9,084 bases of DNA from Gammaproteobacteria bacterium (GTDB lineage: Bacteria; Pseudomonadota; Gammaproteobacteria; UBA1113). The translations under genes and the position numbers were made by a program. The stretch is taken from the NCBI GenBank assembly GCA_019752835.1, contig JAIELR010000201.1, positions 1 to 9,084 on the forward strand. The letters are read 5' to 3'. This document shows positions 1 through 5,979 of the stretch, in pieces. Position 1 is the stretch's first letter; each line of letters opens with the position of its first letter. The notes under the pieces are model-generated. The model made no database searches, was not told the origin of the DNA, and saw nothing but the letters and a program-made list of their open reading frames with translations.

Positions 1-669
1 GTATCTTTTTCAAAACGTTTTTCAGTAGATTTTTTAAATTGGATTTTGCTTGTACAAGATCAAAAATTAAAATCAAATATTATTTATTTTTCCAGTTTGA
101 ACAGCAAAAGTAAATTGGTTCTTTATAAAGATGGTGAGCGTCGCTATATCATTGCACCTAAAGGACTGCAGATTAACGATCAAATTCAAGCAGGACATGA
201 TGCACCTATCAAAGTAGGTAACTCATTGCCAATGCGGAATATCCCCCTGGGTTCGATGATACATTGTATCGAAATGAACTTAGGTAGAGGTGCTCAAATT
301 GCTCGAACAGCGGGTGCCGCAGTTCAATTACTGGCACGGGAAGGTGGCTATGTTACCTTACGATTGCGCTCAGGTGAAATGAGAAAAATTAATGCTGACT
401 GCGTTGCTACCATTGGTGAAGTCGGTAATACCGAACATAACTTGATTGAGCTAGGCAAAGCAGGTGCTGCTCGACATCGCGGAATACGTCCTACCGTACG
501 CGGTGTTGCAATGAACCCTGTTGACCATCCGATGGGAGGTGGTGAAGGCCGCACCTCTGGTGGACGACATCCGTGTAGTCCATGGGGCGTCCTTGCAAAA
601 GGATTTAAGACACGAAAGAATAAACGTACAACTAAATTTATTGTGCGTAGTCGGCATAAAGCTAAATAA
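1..669 (+). CDS. rplB: 50S ribosomal protein L2, 5' end outside window
   Basis: L2 is a primary 23S rRNA binding protein of the large subunit, needed for subunit association and peptidyl transferase assembly. The frame is open from base 1 to the TAA at 667-669. From about base 115 the match is unmistakable: [64 protein letters not shown] and a basic tail. The histidine of DHP, implicated in peptidyl transfer in E. coli L2, is kept; the next conserved histidine (DHPHGGG in E. coli) is methionine. About 56 residues of a typical 273-275 residue L2 should lie upstream. Residues encoded by bases 1-114 do not resemble the usual segment with its VDFKRNKDG and EYDPNRSA motifs. A TTG at 46 could be called as a start, but nothing supports it as the true one. 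Followed by rpsS after 20 bases. Confidence 0.95.
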   Translation, partial: VSFSKRFSVDFLNWILLVQDQKLKSNIIYFSSLNSKSKLVLYKDGERRYIIAPKGLQINDQIQAGHDAPIKVGNSLPMRNIPLGSMIHCIEMNLGRGAQIARTAGAAVQLLAREGGYVTLRLRSGEMRKINADCVATIGEVGNTEHNLIELGKAGAARHRGIRPTVRGVAMNPVDHPMGGGEGRTSGGRHPCSPWGVLAKGFKTRKNKRTTKFIVRSRHKAK

Positions 670-689
670 TGAGAGAGTGAGGAACTAAA

Positions 690-962
690 GTGCCACGTTC
701 AATTAAAAAGGGTCCTTATGTCGATCCGCGACTAATGAAAAAAGTTGATGATGCAAAACAAAAGAGTGATAAACGTCCTATTAAAACATGGTCACGTTCA
801 TCCGTTATTTTGCCTGATTTTGTTGCTTTAACCTTTGCTGTACATAACGGTAAGACATTTATTCCCGTTTATGTAACAGAAAACATGGTAGGGCATAAGT
901 TAGGTGAGTTTGCATTAACACGTACATTTAAAATGCACTCGGGTGATAGAAAATCGTCATAA
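690..962 (+). CDS. rpsS: 30S ribosomal protein S19
   Basis: S19 binds the head of the 30S subunit with S13, near the A site. The 90-residue product starts [12 protein letters not shown] and carries the family core [23 protein letters not shown] and [20 protein letters not shown]. The start is GTG at 690, preceded by GAGGA at 679-683 with six bases of spacing; the N-terminal match to other S19 proteins fixes this start. E. coli S19 has 92 residues ending in a lysine-rich tail; here the protein ends GDRKSS, so the basic tail is reduced. Only two bases separate the stop from the palindromic element at 965-1024, so the tail may have been reshaped when that element arrived; this is inference. Lies 20 bases after rplB. 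Confidence 0.97.
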   Translation: MPRSIKKGPYVDPRLMKKVDDAKQKSDKRPIKTWSRSSVILPDFVALTFAVHNGKTFIPVYVTENMVGHKLGEFALTRTFKMHSGDRKSS

Positions 963-964
963 GA

Positions 965-1024
965 TGTAGGGGCAAACCCCTGTGGTTGCCCATCTTCGGG
1001 TCGGCACGGGGGCCGACCCCTACA
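965..1024. repeat. 60-bp double-hairpin palindromic element (MITE/REP-like)
   Basis: The termini TGTAG (965-969) and CTACA (1020-1024) are inverted and close a cloverleaf-like fold. Inside are two hairpins: 970-978 with 984-991 (GGGCAAACC/GGTTGCCC, one bulged A) and 998-1005 with 1012-1019 (GGGTCGGC/GCCGACCC, perfect 8 bp). The half-elements share the outer TGTAGGGG and inner CCCC..GTG pattern but differ at the stem centres, each keeping its own pairing. This GTAGGGGC...GCCCCTAC type is a family of small dispersed palindromes found in many bacteria; family membership is recognised by pattern, not by search. It is GC-rich, codes for nothing and has no T-run after it, so it does not look like an intrinsic terminator. 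The rpsS-rplV gap is normally only a few tens of bases. Confidence 0.85.
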
Positions 1025-1071
1025 ACGCCGAAAAGTGAAATGTGAAGAGTATATTTTGAGAGAGGTTAGTG

Positions 1072-1410
1072 ATGGAAGTAGCAGCAAGACTGCGTAATGT
1101 ACGCGTGTCTCCGCAAAAAGCACGATTAGTTGCAGACCAAATACGTGGACTGCCGGTCGATAAGGCTTTGAATGTTCTGGAATTTAGTTTGAAAAAAACA
1201 GGACATATTCTAAAAAAAGTATTAAGTTCAGCGATTGCAAATGCTGAACATAATGAAGGTGCGGATATTGATGAGTTGTATATCGCAACGATCTATGTTG
1301 ATGAGGGCCCTACGTTAAAGCGTATGATGCCTCGTGCGAAAGGCCGCGGAAATCGTATTTTGAAGCGTAGCAGTCATATTACCGTGATTGTTTCGGACAG
1401 TAGGAGTTAA
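1072..1410 (+). CDS. rplV: 50S ribosomal protein L22
   Basis: L22 contacts all six 23S rRNA domains and its long beta-hairpin lines the peptide exit tunnel. The ATG at 1072 gives 112 residues (E. coli has 110) beginning [21 protein letters not shown]. Family signatures are [14 protein letters not shown] [37 protein letters not shown] in the tunnel hairpin, and [14 protein letters not shown] at the C terminus. A GTG at 1069 directly upstream is in frame, but the GAGAGAGG tract at 1058-1065 is six bases from the ATG and only three from the GTG, so ATG is preferred. The hairpin tip, where changes such as the MKR deletion give macrolide resistance in other bacteria, looks intact here ([13 protein letters not shown]). 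Transcription from the S10 promoter must pass the element at 965-1024. Confidence 0.97.
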   Translation: MEVAARLRNVRVSPQKARLVADQIRGLPVDKALNVLEFSLKKTGHILKKVLSSAIANAEHNEGADIDELYIATIYVDEGPTLKRMMPRAKGRGNRILKRSSHITVIVSDSRS

Positions 1411-1415
1411 TTGCC

Positions 1416-2090
1416 ATGGGTCAGAAAGTTAATCCAGTGGGTATCCGTTTAGGTATTACCACTGATTGGGATTCAACTTGGTACGCAGAAAACAATTATG
1501 CTGATAACCTGTTTGCTGATTTGAAAGTCCGCGAATACTTGGAAAAACATTTGTATGATGCGGGCGTCGCCAAGATTTTGATTGAACGACCGGCTAAAAG
1601 TGCAAAAATTCGCATTTTATGTGCACGTCCAGGCGTTGTCATTGGACAAAAAGGTCGTGGCGTAGAGCTGTTGAGAAATCAGGTAGCGAAAATAATGAAG
1701 CTGCCAGTTAATTTAGTGCACTTGACCATTGAAGAGGTCAAAAAACCAGAGTTTGATGCTCGTTTAGTCGCACAAACAGTTGCAGCTCAGCTAGAACAAC
1801 GGGTTATGTTTCGACGTGCTATTAAGCGCGCCGTTTCATCAGCGTTGCGAGCAGGTGCATTAGGCGTTAAAATTTGTGTCAGCGGCCGCTTAGGCGGTGC
1901 TGAAATTGCCCGTACTGAATGGCATCGGGAAGGTCGTGTTCCTTTACACACTTTTCGCGCTGTTATTGATTATGGTGTTGCCGAAGCTCATACCACCTTT
2001 GGTGTTATTGGTGTGAAAGTGTGGATTTTTAAAGGCGAACGTATCGGTAAAAAAATACAGCATGTTGATGCTGCTAACGATGCCCAATAA
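1416..2090 (+). CDS. rpsC: 30S ribosomal protein S3
   Basis: S3 sits at the mRNA entry channel of the 30S head and takes part in mRNA unwinding. The 224 residues (E. coli 233) start [14 protein letters not shown]. The type II KH domain carries the GxxG loop as GQKG at residues 77-80 in [11 protein letters not shown]. The C-terminal S3 domain includes [35 protein letters not shown] and [13 protein letters not shown]. The C-terminal tail after KGE is shorter than in E. coli; this region varies in the family. The SD AGGAG at 1402-1406 overlaps the end of rplV, nine bases before the ATG, and only five bases separate the genes, consistent with translational coupling. Confidence 0.98.
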   Translation: MGQKVNPVGIRLGITTDWDSTWYAENNYADNLFADLKVREYLEKHLYDAGVAKILIERPAKSAKIRILCARPGVVIGQKGRGVELLRNQVAKIMKLPVNLVHLTIEEVKKPEFDARLVAQTVAAQLEQRVMFRRAIKRAVSSALRAGALGVKICVSGRLGGAEIARTEWHREGRVPLHTFRAVIDYGVAEAHTTFGVIGVKVWIFKGERIGKKIQHVDAANDAQ

Positions 2091-2106
2091 GATAGGTTAA
2101 TTTACT

Positions 2107-2517
2107 ATGTTGCAACCAAAGCGTAATATTCATAAGTGTCAAAAAGGTCGAAATAGAGGCTTAGCTCTCCGCGGTAACCGCGTGAGCTTTGGTTCTTTCG
2201 GACTAAAAGCCATAGCCTGTGCTCAAATTACTGCTCGTCAGATAGAGTCGGCTCGTCGTGCTATTAGTCGCGAAATTAAACGGGGTGGTAAAATCCATAT
2301 TCGGATATTTCCCGATAAACCCCTTACGAAAAAACCACTTGAAACTCGTCAGGGTAGTGGTAAAGGTGGGATAGAATGCTGGGTAGCTTTAGTGCAACCT
2401 GGGCGTGTCCTCTTTGAAATTGAAGGTATTCCAGAAGAGTTGGCGCGTAAAGCTTTTCAATTAGCATCTGCCAAGTTGCCGGTTAAGACTATCTTTGTGA
2501 CAGAAACGGAGATGTAA
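2107..2517 (+). CDS. rplP: 50S ribosomal protein L16
   Basis: L16 organises the A-site tRNA and peptidyl transferase region of the large subunit. The length of 136 residues equals that of E. coli L16. It begins [20 protein letters not shown] and contains [64 protein letters not shown] and [20 protein letters not shown]. The GKGxxExWVA stretch includes the conserved arginine/lysine-rich loop near the A site. The ribosome binding site is weak (AGG at 2094-2096, ten bases from the ATG), so translation may depend on ribosomes from rpsC 16 bases upstream. The TAA stop overlaps the rpmC ATG by one base. Confidence 0.98.
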   Translation: MLQPKRNIHKCQKGRNRGLALRGNRVSFGSFGLKAIACAQITARQIESARRAISREIKRGGKIHIRIFPDKPLTKKPLETRQGSGKGGIECWVALVQPGRVLFEIEGIPEELARKAFQLASAKLPVKTIFVTETEM

Positions 2518-2711
2518 TGAAAAACGAAAAATTAGCGGACACTAATGTGTCATCATTAAAAGAAGAGTTGATCTCACTGTTACATGAACAGTTCAATCTT
2601 CGTATGCAAAAGGGTAGTGGCACGGCAGTAAAGCCCCATCTATTCAAGCGTGTTAGGCGCCAAATTGCACGTATTAAAACACGTTTGCATCAAGGCGTTA
2701 CTGGAAATTAG
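2517..2711 (+). CDS. rpmC: 50S ribosomal protein L29
   Basis: L29 is a small helical-hairpin protein at the peptide tunnel exit, part of the docking site for SRP and trigger factor. The 64 residues (E. coli 63) contain LHEQFNLRMQKGSGT and HLFKRVRRQIARIKTRL, the family signature. The start lies in a TAATG junction with rplP; GGAG at 2508-2511 is five bases upstream, inside the rplP coding sequence. The overlap implies coupled translation with rplP. In E. coli the next gene, rpsQ, follows with almost no gap; here 146 bases intervene, mostly a palindromic element. Confidence 0.96.
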   Translation: MKNEKLADTNVSSLKEELISLLHEQFNLRMQKGSGTAVKPHLFKRVRRQIARIKTRLHQGVTGN

Positions 2712-2726
2712 TTTATTAAAATAAAT

Positions 2727-2851
2727 ATACTCCTCGCAATTGAGTTTGCGGCTAGGCGCTTTTGACGCGAGCCGAGGAGTGTATATAGACATACATGACG
2801 ATGGCGAGTTGTCAAAAGCAACAACGCCGCAGACTCAGTTTCGAGGAGTAT
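2727..2851. repeat. 125-bp long inverted-repeat element between rpmC and rpsQ
   Basis: The left arm 2727-2766 and right arm 2811-2851 are imperfect reverse complements over about 40 bases: both begin ATACTCCTCG read inward, then share AA, TGAGT, TGCGGC and GCTTTTGAC. The centre 2767-2810 contains a second CGAGGAGTGTATAT copy (2773-2786) that can pair with the left end (2725-2736). The element has no transposase and no recognisable protein. Its size, terminal symmetry and intergenic site suggest a MITE-type or other dispersed non-autonomous repeat; I cannot confirm genomic copy number. The right terminus CGAGGAGTAT supplies the rpsQ Shine-Dalgarno sequence. There is no T-run after the inverted repeat, so it is unlikely to be an intrinsic terminator. 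Confidence 0.8.
2843..2848 (+). promoter_or_regulatory. rpsQ ribosome binding site inside the repeat terminus
   Basis: GAGGAG lies nine bases before the rpsQ ATG and is the only good SD there. It is part of the right end of the inverted-repeat element (2811-2851). When the two long arms pair, this SD is buried in the helix against CTCCTC at 2730-2735. Confidence 0.75.
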
Positions 2852-2857
2852 TAGGTA

Positions 2858-3121
2858 ATGACTGAACAGCTTAAGAGCGCAAAACGCATTATTATTGGTA
2901 AGGTTGTAAGCAACAAATCTGAGAAATCAATCACAGTTGTTGTTGTTAGACAAGTACGCCATCCAAAGTATGGTAAAATTGTTTCAAAAACAAAAAAATA
3001 CCATGCGCATGATGAAAATAACAGTTGTAAAATCGGTGATGTTGTACGCATTATCGAAAGCAGACCAATTTCCAAAACAAAGACTTGGGCTTTGCATGAA
3101 ATAGTTGAGACTGTGCAATAG
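2858..3121 (+). CDS. rpsQ: 30S ribosomal protein S17
   Basis: S17 is an OB-fold primary binding protein of 16S rRNA in the 30S body, and the last gene of the S10 operon in E. coli. The 87 residues (E. coli 84) include [43 protein letters not shown] and [13 protein letters not shown], all family hallmarks. The ATG at 2858 fits the length and has GAGGAG at 2843-2848. That SD comes from the repeat element upstream, so expression of this gene appears to rely on a sequence acquired with the element. The 185 bases after the stop hold the spc promoter. Confidence 0.97.
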   Translation: MTEQLKSAKRIIIGKVVSNKSEKSITVVVVRQVRHPKYGKIVSKTKKYHAHDENNSCKIGDVVRIIESRPISKTKTWALHEIVETVQ

Positions 3122-3145
3122 TGCAGATATTTTTGTCGTAGAGGG

Positions 3146-3174
3146 TTTCCTTAACAACAAGACGGTGTTATACT
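3146..3174 (+). promoter_or_regulatory. Probable spc operon promoter, extended -10 type
   Basis: TATACT at 3169-3174 is preceded by TG at 3166-3167 with one base between, an extended -10. A weak -35, TTTCCT at 3146-3151, lies 17 bases upstream. The bases after the -10, CCTGCCC (3175-3181), form a G+C-rich discriminator typical of ribosomal promoters under stringent control. The string GGTGTTATA with a GC-rich stretch after it closely resembles what I recall of the E. coli spc promoter, which occupies the same gap between rpsQ and rplN. Transcription should start near 3181. Sigma70 recognition and ppGpp control are inferences. Confidence 0.75.
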
Positions 3175-3181
3175 CCTGCCC

Positions 3182-3306
3182 TATTTGAATATGTGGGCAG
3201 TGTTACCTTTATATACACATATTTATCTGGCTTCTCTGTTTTGTAAAAATGAGAGGCTAGTTGTAAATGTTAAAAACAAAACAGGTTTGGGGTTTGGAGT
3301 AAGCTA
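3182..3306 (+). other. Predicted 5' leader of the spc transcript
   Basis: About 125 bases lie between the predicted start point and the rplN ATG. Two small stems can be drawn: AATATGTG/CACATATT (3188-3195 with 3216-3223, 20-base loop) and GCTTCTC/GAGAGGC (3230-3236 with 3251-3257, one G-U pair). CTGCCC at 3176-3181 also complements GGGCAG at 3195-3200, competing with the first stem. Their stability is modest and no known riboswitch or leader peptide was recognised. The rplN SD, GGAG at 3296-3299, is seven bases from the ATG. Confidence 0.35.
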
Positions 3307-3663
3307 ATGATACAGATGCAAACAATGCTCGATGTGGCAGATAATAGCGGTGCGCGAAAAGTTATGTGTATTAAGGTCAAAAAAGGCCGTTATGCAAGAA
3401 TTGGTGATGTTATTAAGGTCACTGTGAAAGAAGCGATCCCAAGAGGGAAAGTTAAAAAGGGTGATGTTATGGATGCTGTTGTTGTGCGAACCTCTGCACC
3501 CATTCGGCGTTTAGATGGCTCTGTTATTCGTTTTGATAATAACGCAGCTGTTTTATTGAACAGCCAAATGCAACCATTGGCTACGCGTATTTTTGGACCA
3601 GTTACCCGTGAGTTGCGAGCGTTGTTTATGAAAATTATTTCATTAGCTCCTGAAGTACTGTAA
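3307..3663 (+). CDS. rplN: 50S ribosomal protein L14
   Basis: L14 lies at the subunit interface of the 50S, contacts L19 and 16S rRNA (bridges B5/B8), and is the target of the silencing factor RsfS. The first gene of the spc operon. The 118 residues (E. coli 123) contain [57 protein letters not shown] and [12 protein letters not shown]...[12 protein letters not shown]. The shortening comes from three small gaps: after CIKV, near LNSQMQP, and before FMKI. These are loop positions, and the core is intact. The start ATG has a clean GGAG seven bases upstream. Confidence 0.98.
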   Translation: MIQMQTMLDVADNSGARKVMCIKVKKGRYARIGDVIKVTVKEAIPRGKVKKGDVMDAVVVRTSAPIRRLDGSVIRFDNNAAVLLNSQMQPLATRIFGPVTRELRALFMKIISLAPEVL

Positions 3664-3678
3664 GGCGAGAGTGGACTT

Positions 3679-4014
3679 ATGCAAAAGATAAAAAAAGGCG
3701 ATGAAGTAATAGTCATCGCAGGTAAAGATAAAGGAAAAAGCGGAAAGGTCATTAAGATCGTAAAAAAACGAGATGACTTAGTACGTAGAGTTTTAGTTGA
3801 AGGTGTCAATTTAGTGAAAAAGCACATGCGTGCCAATCCTAATAAAGACATTGAGGCTCAAATTCTGAGTAAAGAAGCAGCAATGGATATTTCTAATGTT
3901 GCAATCCTGAATCCAATCACTAAAAAAGCTGACCGCGTTGGGTTTAAGTTTTTGGAAGATGGTCGTAAAGTTCGGTACTTCAAATCGAATGATGAAGTCG
4001 TTGACCTTATTTAA
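3679..4014 (+). CDS. rplX: 50S ribosomal protein L24
   Basis: L24 initiates 50S assembly by binding the 5' end of 23S rRNA and sits beside the tunnel exit. The 111 residues (E. coli 104) begin with a KOW motif, [22 protein letters not shown] (residues 6-27), followed by [16 protein letters not shown] and a C-terminal part with [22 protein letters not shown]. The extra length is in the loop after VIKI ([10 protein letters not shown]) and at the C terminus. It lies 15 bases after rplN; the SD is poor (GGA at 3673-3675 is too close, GGCGAG further up), so coupling to rplN is likely. Confidence 0.97.
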   Translation: MQKIKKGDEVIVIAGKDKGKSGKVIKIVKKRDDLVRRVLVEGVNLVKKHMRANPNKDIEAQILSKEAAMDISNVAILNPITKKADRVGFKFLEDGRKVRYFKSNDEVVDLI

Positions 4015-4032
4015 TTAAGTTAGGTAGTAGTT

Positions 4033-4590
4033 ATGACAGCCTTAAAAAAAATGTACGATAGCAATATCGTCAAAGCTATGATGGAAAAATTTGGTTACGA
4101 AAACGTAATGCAAGTACCACGAATTACAAAAATTACCCTTAACATGGGTGTCGGAGAAGCCGTTCTCGACAAGAAAGTTTTGGATAAAGCCGTTGCAGAA
4201 TTAATGCTAATTTCTGGGCAAAAAGCGATCCAAACACATGCTAAAAAATCCATTGCTGGATTTAAAATACGTGAAGGCTGGCCCATAGGCTGTAAAGTCA
4301 CTATGCGTCGCGCTCGTATGTATGAATTTTTAGAAAGATTGCTAAGCATTGCTCTTCCACGCGTAAGAGATTTTCGGGGACTAAATCCACGCTCCTTCGA
4401 TGGACGTGGAAATTATAGTTTTGGAGTCAAAGAACAATTGATTTTTCCTGAAATTGATTTTGATAATGTTGAAGCAATTCGCGGTATGGATGTAACGATC
4501 ACTACGACAGCTAAAACTGATGATGAAGCCCGTGCGTTACTAACTTTATTTAATTTTCCATTTAGAGATGCTGAGGGGATAAATAGCTAA
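4033..4590 (+). CDS. rplE: 50S ribosomal protein L5
   Basis: L5 binds 5S rRNA with L18 and contacts P-site tRNA and S13 in the 30S head. The 185 residues (E. coli 179) include [88 protein letters not shown] and [19 protein letters not shown] short extension, DAEGINS, follows the usual FPFR end. AGG at 4022-4024 is eight bases before the ATG. In E. coli this translation start is where S8 represses the spc operon; here a small hairpin with a GCAA loop lies at 4055-4070 in the first codons. The stop overlaps the rpsN start (TAATG). Confidence 0.98.
   Translation: MTALKKMYDSNIVKAMMEKFGYENVMQVPRITKITLNMGVGEAVLDKKVLDKAVAELMLISGQKAIQTHAKKSIAGFKIREGWPIGCKVTMRRARMYEFLERLLSIALPRVRDFRGLNPRSFDGRGNYSFGVKEQLIFPEIDFDNVEAIRGMDVTITTTAKTDDEARALLTLFNFPFRDAEGINS
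4055..4070 (+). promoter_or_regulatory. Small GNRA-loop hairpin at the start of rplE, possible part of an S8 feedback site
   Basis: ACGATA (4055-4060) and TATCGT (4065-4070) form a perfect 6-bp stem closed by GCAA, a stable tetraloop class, at codons 8-13 of rplE. S8 autoregulation of the spc mRNA at the L5 start is established in E. coli. The equivalence of this hairpin to that site is inference: the flanking parts of an S8 site were not recognised. Confidence 0.3.
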
Positions 4591-4931
4591 TGGCTAAAAT
4601 GTCTATTATAAAGCGTGAAGAAAAACGCGAGCAATTGGAAGAAAAATACCGTCAAAAACGTGCACTTCTTAAGACGCAGTTGGGCGAGTGTTATGCTGCA
4701 CTTGTTAATACGGATGGTGAGCATGGCGAAGTGTATGAAAAAATTGATGCATTGCAACGCAGTCTTGATTTAGATATTCCTCGAAATGCAACACCGAAAC
4801 GTAAACGCAATCGTTGTCGTTTGACAGGGAGAGCAAGAGGTGTTTATAGAAAGTTTAAATTGGGACGTAGTGCGCTTAGAAAAGTAGCTATGATGGGCTT
4901 GGTTCCCGGAGTTCGTAAGTCAAGCTGGTAA
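4590..4931 (+). CDS. rpsN: 30S ribosomal protein S14 (zinc-free form)
   Basis: S14 packs into the 30S head with S3 and S10 and is added late in assembly. The 113-residue product starts [13 protein letters not shown] and ends PGVRKSSW. The RNA-binding C-terminal part has NRCRLTGRARGVYRKFKLGRSALRK (residues 74-98). There are no CxxC pairs, so this is the zinc-independent long form seen in proteobacteria. At 113 residues it exceeds E. coli S14 (101) by 12; the extra residues fall in the variable middle (about 31-73), which carries an acidic stretch NTDGEHGEVYEK. The start is coupled to rplE through TAATG. The next gene is 97 bases away, unusually far for this operon. Confidence 0.97.
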   Translation: MAKMSIIKREEKREQLEEKYRQKRALLKTQLGECYAALVNTDGEHGEVYEKIDALQRSLDLDIPRNATPKRKRNRCRLTGRARGVYRKFKLGRSALRKVAMMGLVPGVRKSSW

Positions 4932-5028
4932 TCCAAAATCAGACACTTAGTTCCAAATTAGGTAGTTAATTCCAGATCGGATTTTAAATTTACGATCTAA
5001 GAGTAAAAAGTTAGGAGTTGGTTTCAAA
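4932..5028 (+). other. 97-base rpsN-rpsH gap with small repeats
   Basis: This AT-rich gap contains two similar 12-mers, TTAGTTCCAAAT (4947-4958) and TTAATTCCAGAT (4966-4977), matching at 10 of 12 positions and 19 bases apart, and an inverted repeat AGATCG/CGATCT (4974-4979 with 4993-4998, 13-base loop). No convincing promoter or terminator. It ends with AGGAG at 5013-5017, eleven bases before the rpsH ATG. It may be the worn remnant of another small element. Confidence 0.4.
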
Positions 5029-5421
5029 ATGAGTATGCAAGATCCAATCGCCGATATGCTCACCCGCGTGCGAAATGCACAAGGTGTAGGAAAAAAACAT
5101 GTCGCCATGCCGTCATCGAAGCTTAAAGTTGCGATTGCAAAAGTTTTGAAAGATGAAGGGTATATCGTTGATTTTAACGTAGAAGGTGAGCTTAAAAAAA
5201 CACTGATTATTACATTAAAATATCACTTAGATAAACCTGTTATCGAAATAATTAAACGAGTTAGCCGTCCAGGATTGCGAATTTATAAAACGGTTAACGA
5301 TATGCCAAAACCTCTAGGTGGTTTAGGTATTTCTATTTTGTCTACATCAGTTGGTGTAGTGAGTGACAGAGCTGCTCGTCTTGCAAATGTTGGTGGCGAA
5401 GTTCTCTTGGTAGTGTGGTAA
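5029..5421 (+). CDS. rpsH: 30S ribosomal protein S8
   Basis: S8 binds the central domain of 16S rRNA (helix 21) and is the translational repressor of the spc operon in E. coli. The length of 130 residues equals that of E. coli S8. The start [18 protein letters not shown] and [21 protein letters not shown] are near-identical to other gammaproteobacteria. The RNA-binding C-terminal domain ends [35 protein letters not shown], with the conserved STSxGV loop that contacts RNA. The match at residues 1-9 fixes the ATG at 5029 rather than the internal ATG two codons on. The SD (AGGAG, 5013-5017) is slightly distant. Confidence 0.98.
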   Translation: MSMQDPIADMLTRVRNAQGVGKKHVAMPSSKLKVAIAKVLKDEGYIVDFNVEGELKKTLIITLKYHLDKPVIEIIKRVSRPGLRIYKTVNDMPKPLGGLGISILSTSVGVVSDRAARLANVGGEVLLVVW

Positions 5422-5431
5422 GGAGCTTAAA

Positions 5432-5968
5432 ATGGTATCTAGGGTTGCACGAAAACCTATTGACTTACCCAGTAACGTTAAAATTCAATTAACGGATCGG
5501 AAGGTAGTGGTAAATGGCCCAAAAGGCAGCTTGACTCATACGCTTCCTGAGGGTGTGAACATTAAACATGAAGAAAATCAATTGACGTTTTCAATTGAAA
5601 AAGACACGAAAGCATTAGATGCTTTGTCAGGCACATCGCGAGCGATTATAAACAATATCATTATTGGTGTTGTGTCAGGGTATGAGATTAAATTGCTGTT
5701 GGTTGGCGTCGGTTATCGTGCGCAGTTGCAGGGTAATACCTTGAATCTAACCTTGGGTTTTTCTCATCCAGTTAAATTTGTTGCCCCTGCAGGAATTGTT
5801 ATTGAATCCCCGATGCAAACTGAAGTACTTGTTAAGGGCATAGATAAACATTTAGTAGGTCAAGTTGCGGCGAATATTCGTCGTTTCAGAAAGCCTGAGA
5901 AATACAAAGGTAAAGGCATTCGTTATGCGAATGAAACGATTGCTCTTAAAGAAGTGAAGAAAAAATAG
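5432..5968 (+). CDS. rplF: 50S ribosomal protein L6
   Basis: L6 lies near the sarcin-ricin loop, the landing site of elongation factors. The 178 residues (E. coli 177) form the two repeated L6 domains: the first starts SRVARKPIDLPSNVKI with VNGPKGSLTHTLP; the second has VGVGYRAQLQGNTLNLTLGFSHPV (about 91-114) and the signature PEKYKGKGIRYANE near residue 160, then a lysine-rich end. AGGAG at 5421-5425 begins at the last base of rpsH and is six bases from the ATG, supporting coupled translation across a 10-base gap. Confidence 0.98.
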   Translation: MVSRVARKPIDLPSNVKIQLTDRKVVVNGPKGSLTHTLPEGVNIKHEENQLTFSIEKDTKALDALSGTSRAIINNIIIGVVSGYEIKLLLVGVGYRAQLQGNTLNLTLGFSHPVKFVAPAGIVIESPMQTEVLVKGIDKHLVGQVAANIRRFRKPEKYKGKGIRYANETIALKEVKKK

Positions 5969-5979
5969 GATATAGGGTT

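Noticed and set aside
46..48. TTG at 46 as the start of rplB
   Set aside because: L2 needs about 75-80 residues before the [10 protein letters not shown] motif, and no SD precedes this TTG; the frame is also open to the window edge.
1025..1068. Promoter before rplV (TATATT near 1050)
   Set aside because: No -35 at a usable distance and no extended -10; the AT-rich stretch before a strong SD explains it.
2727..2851. CRISPR or tRNA-like interpretation of the palindromic element
   Set aside because: There is a single inverted repeat without repeat-spacer periodicity, and no acceptor stem or anticodon arm can be drawn.
3230..3257. Rho-independent terminator in the rpsQ-rplN gap
   Set aside because: The stem is only 7 bp with a 14-base loop and no T-run after it, and it lies downstream of the predicted spc promoter.
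3390..3851. 153-codon minus-strand open frame across rplN and rplX
   Set aside because: Lies opposite two certain ribosomal protein genes, has no SD-like start context and no recognisable family; it is a shadow of the coding strand.
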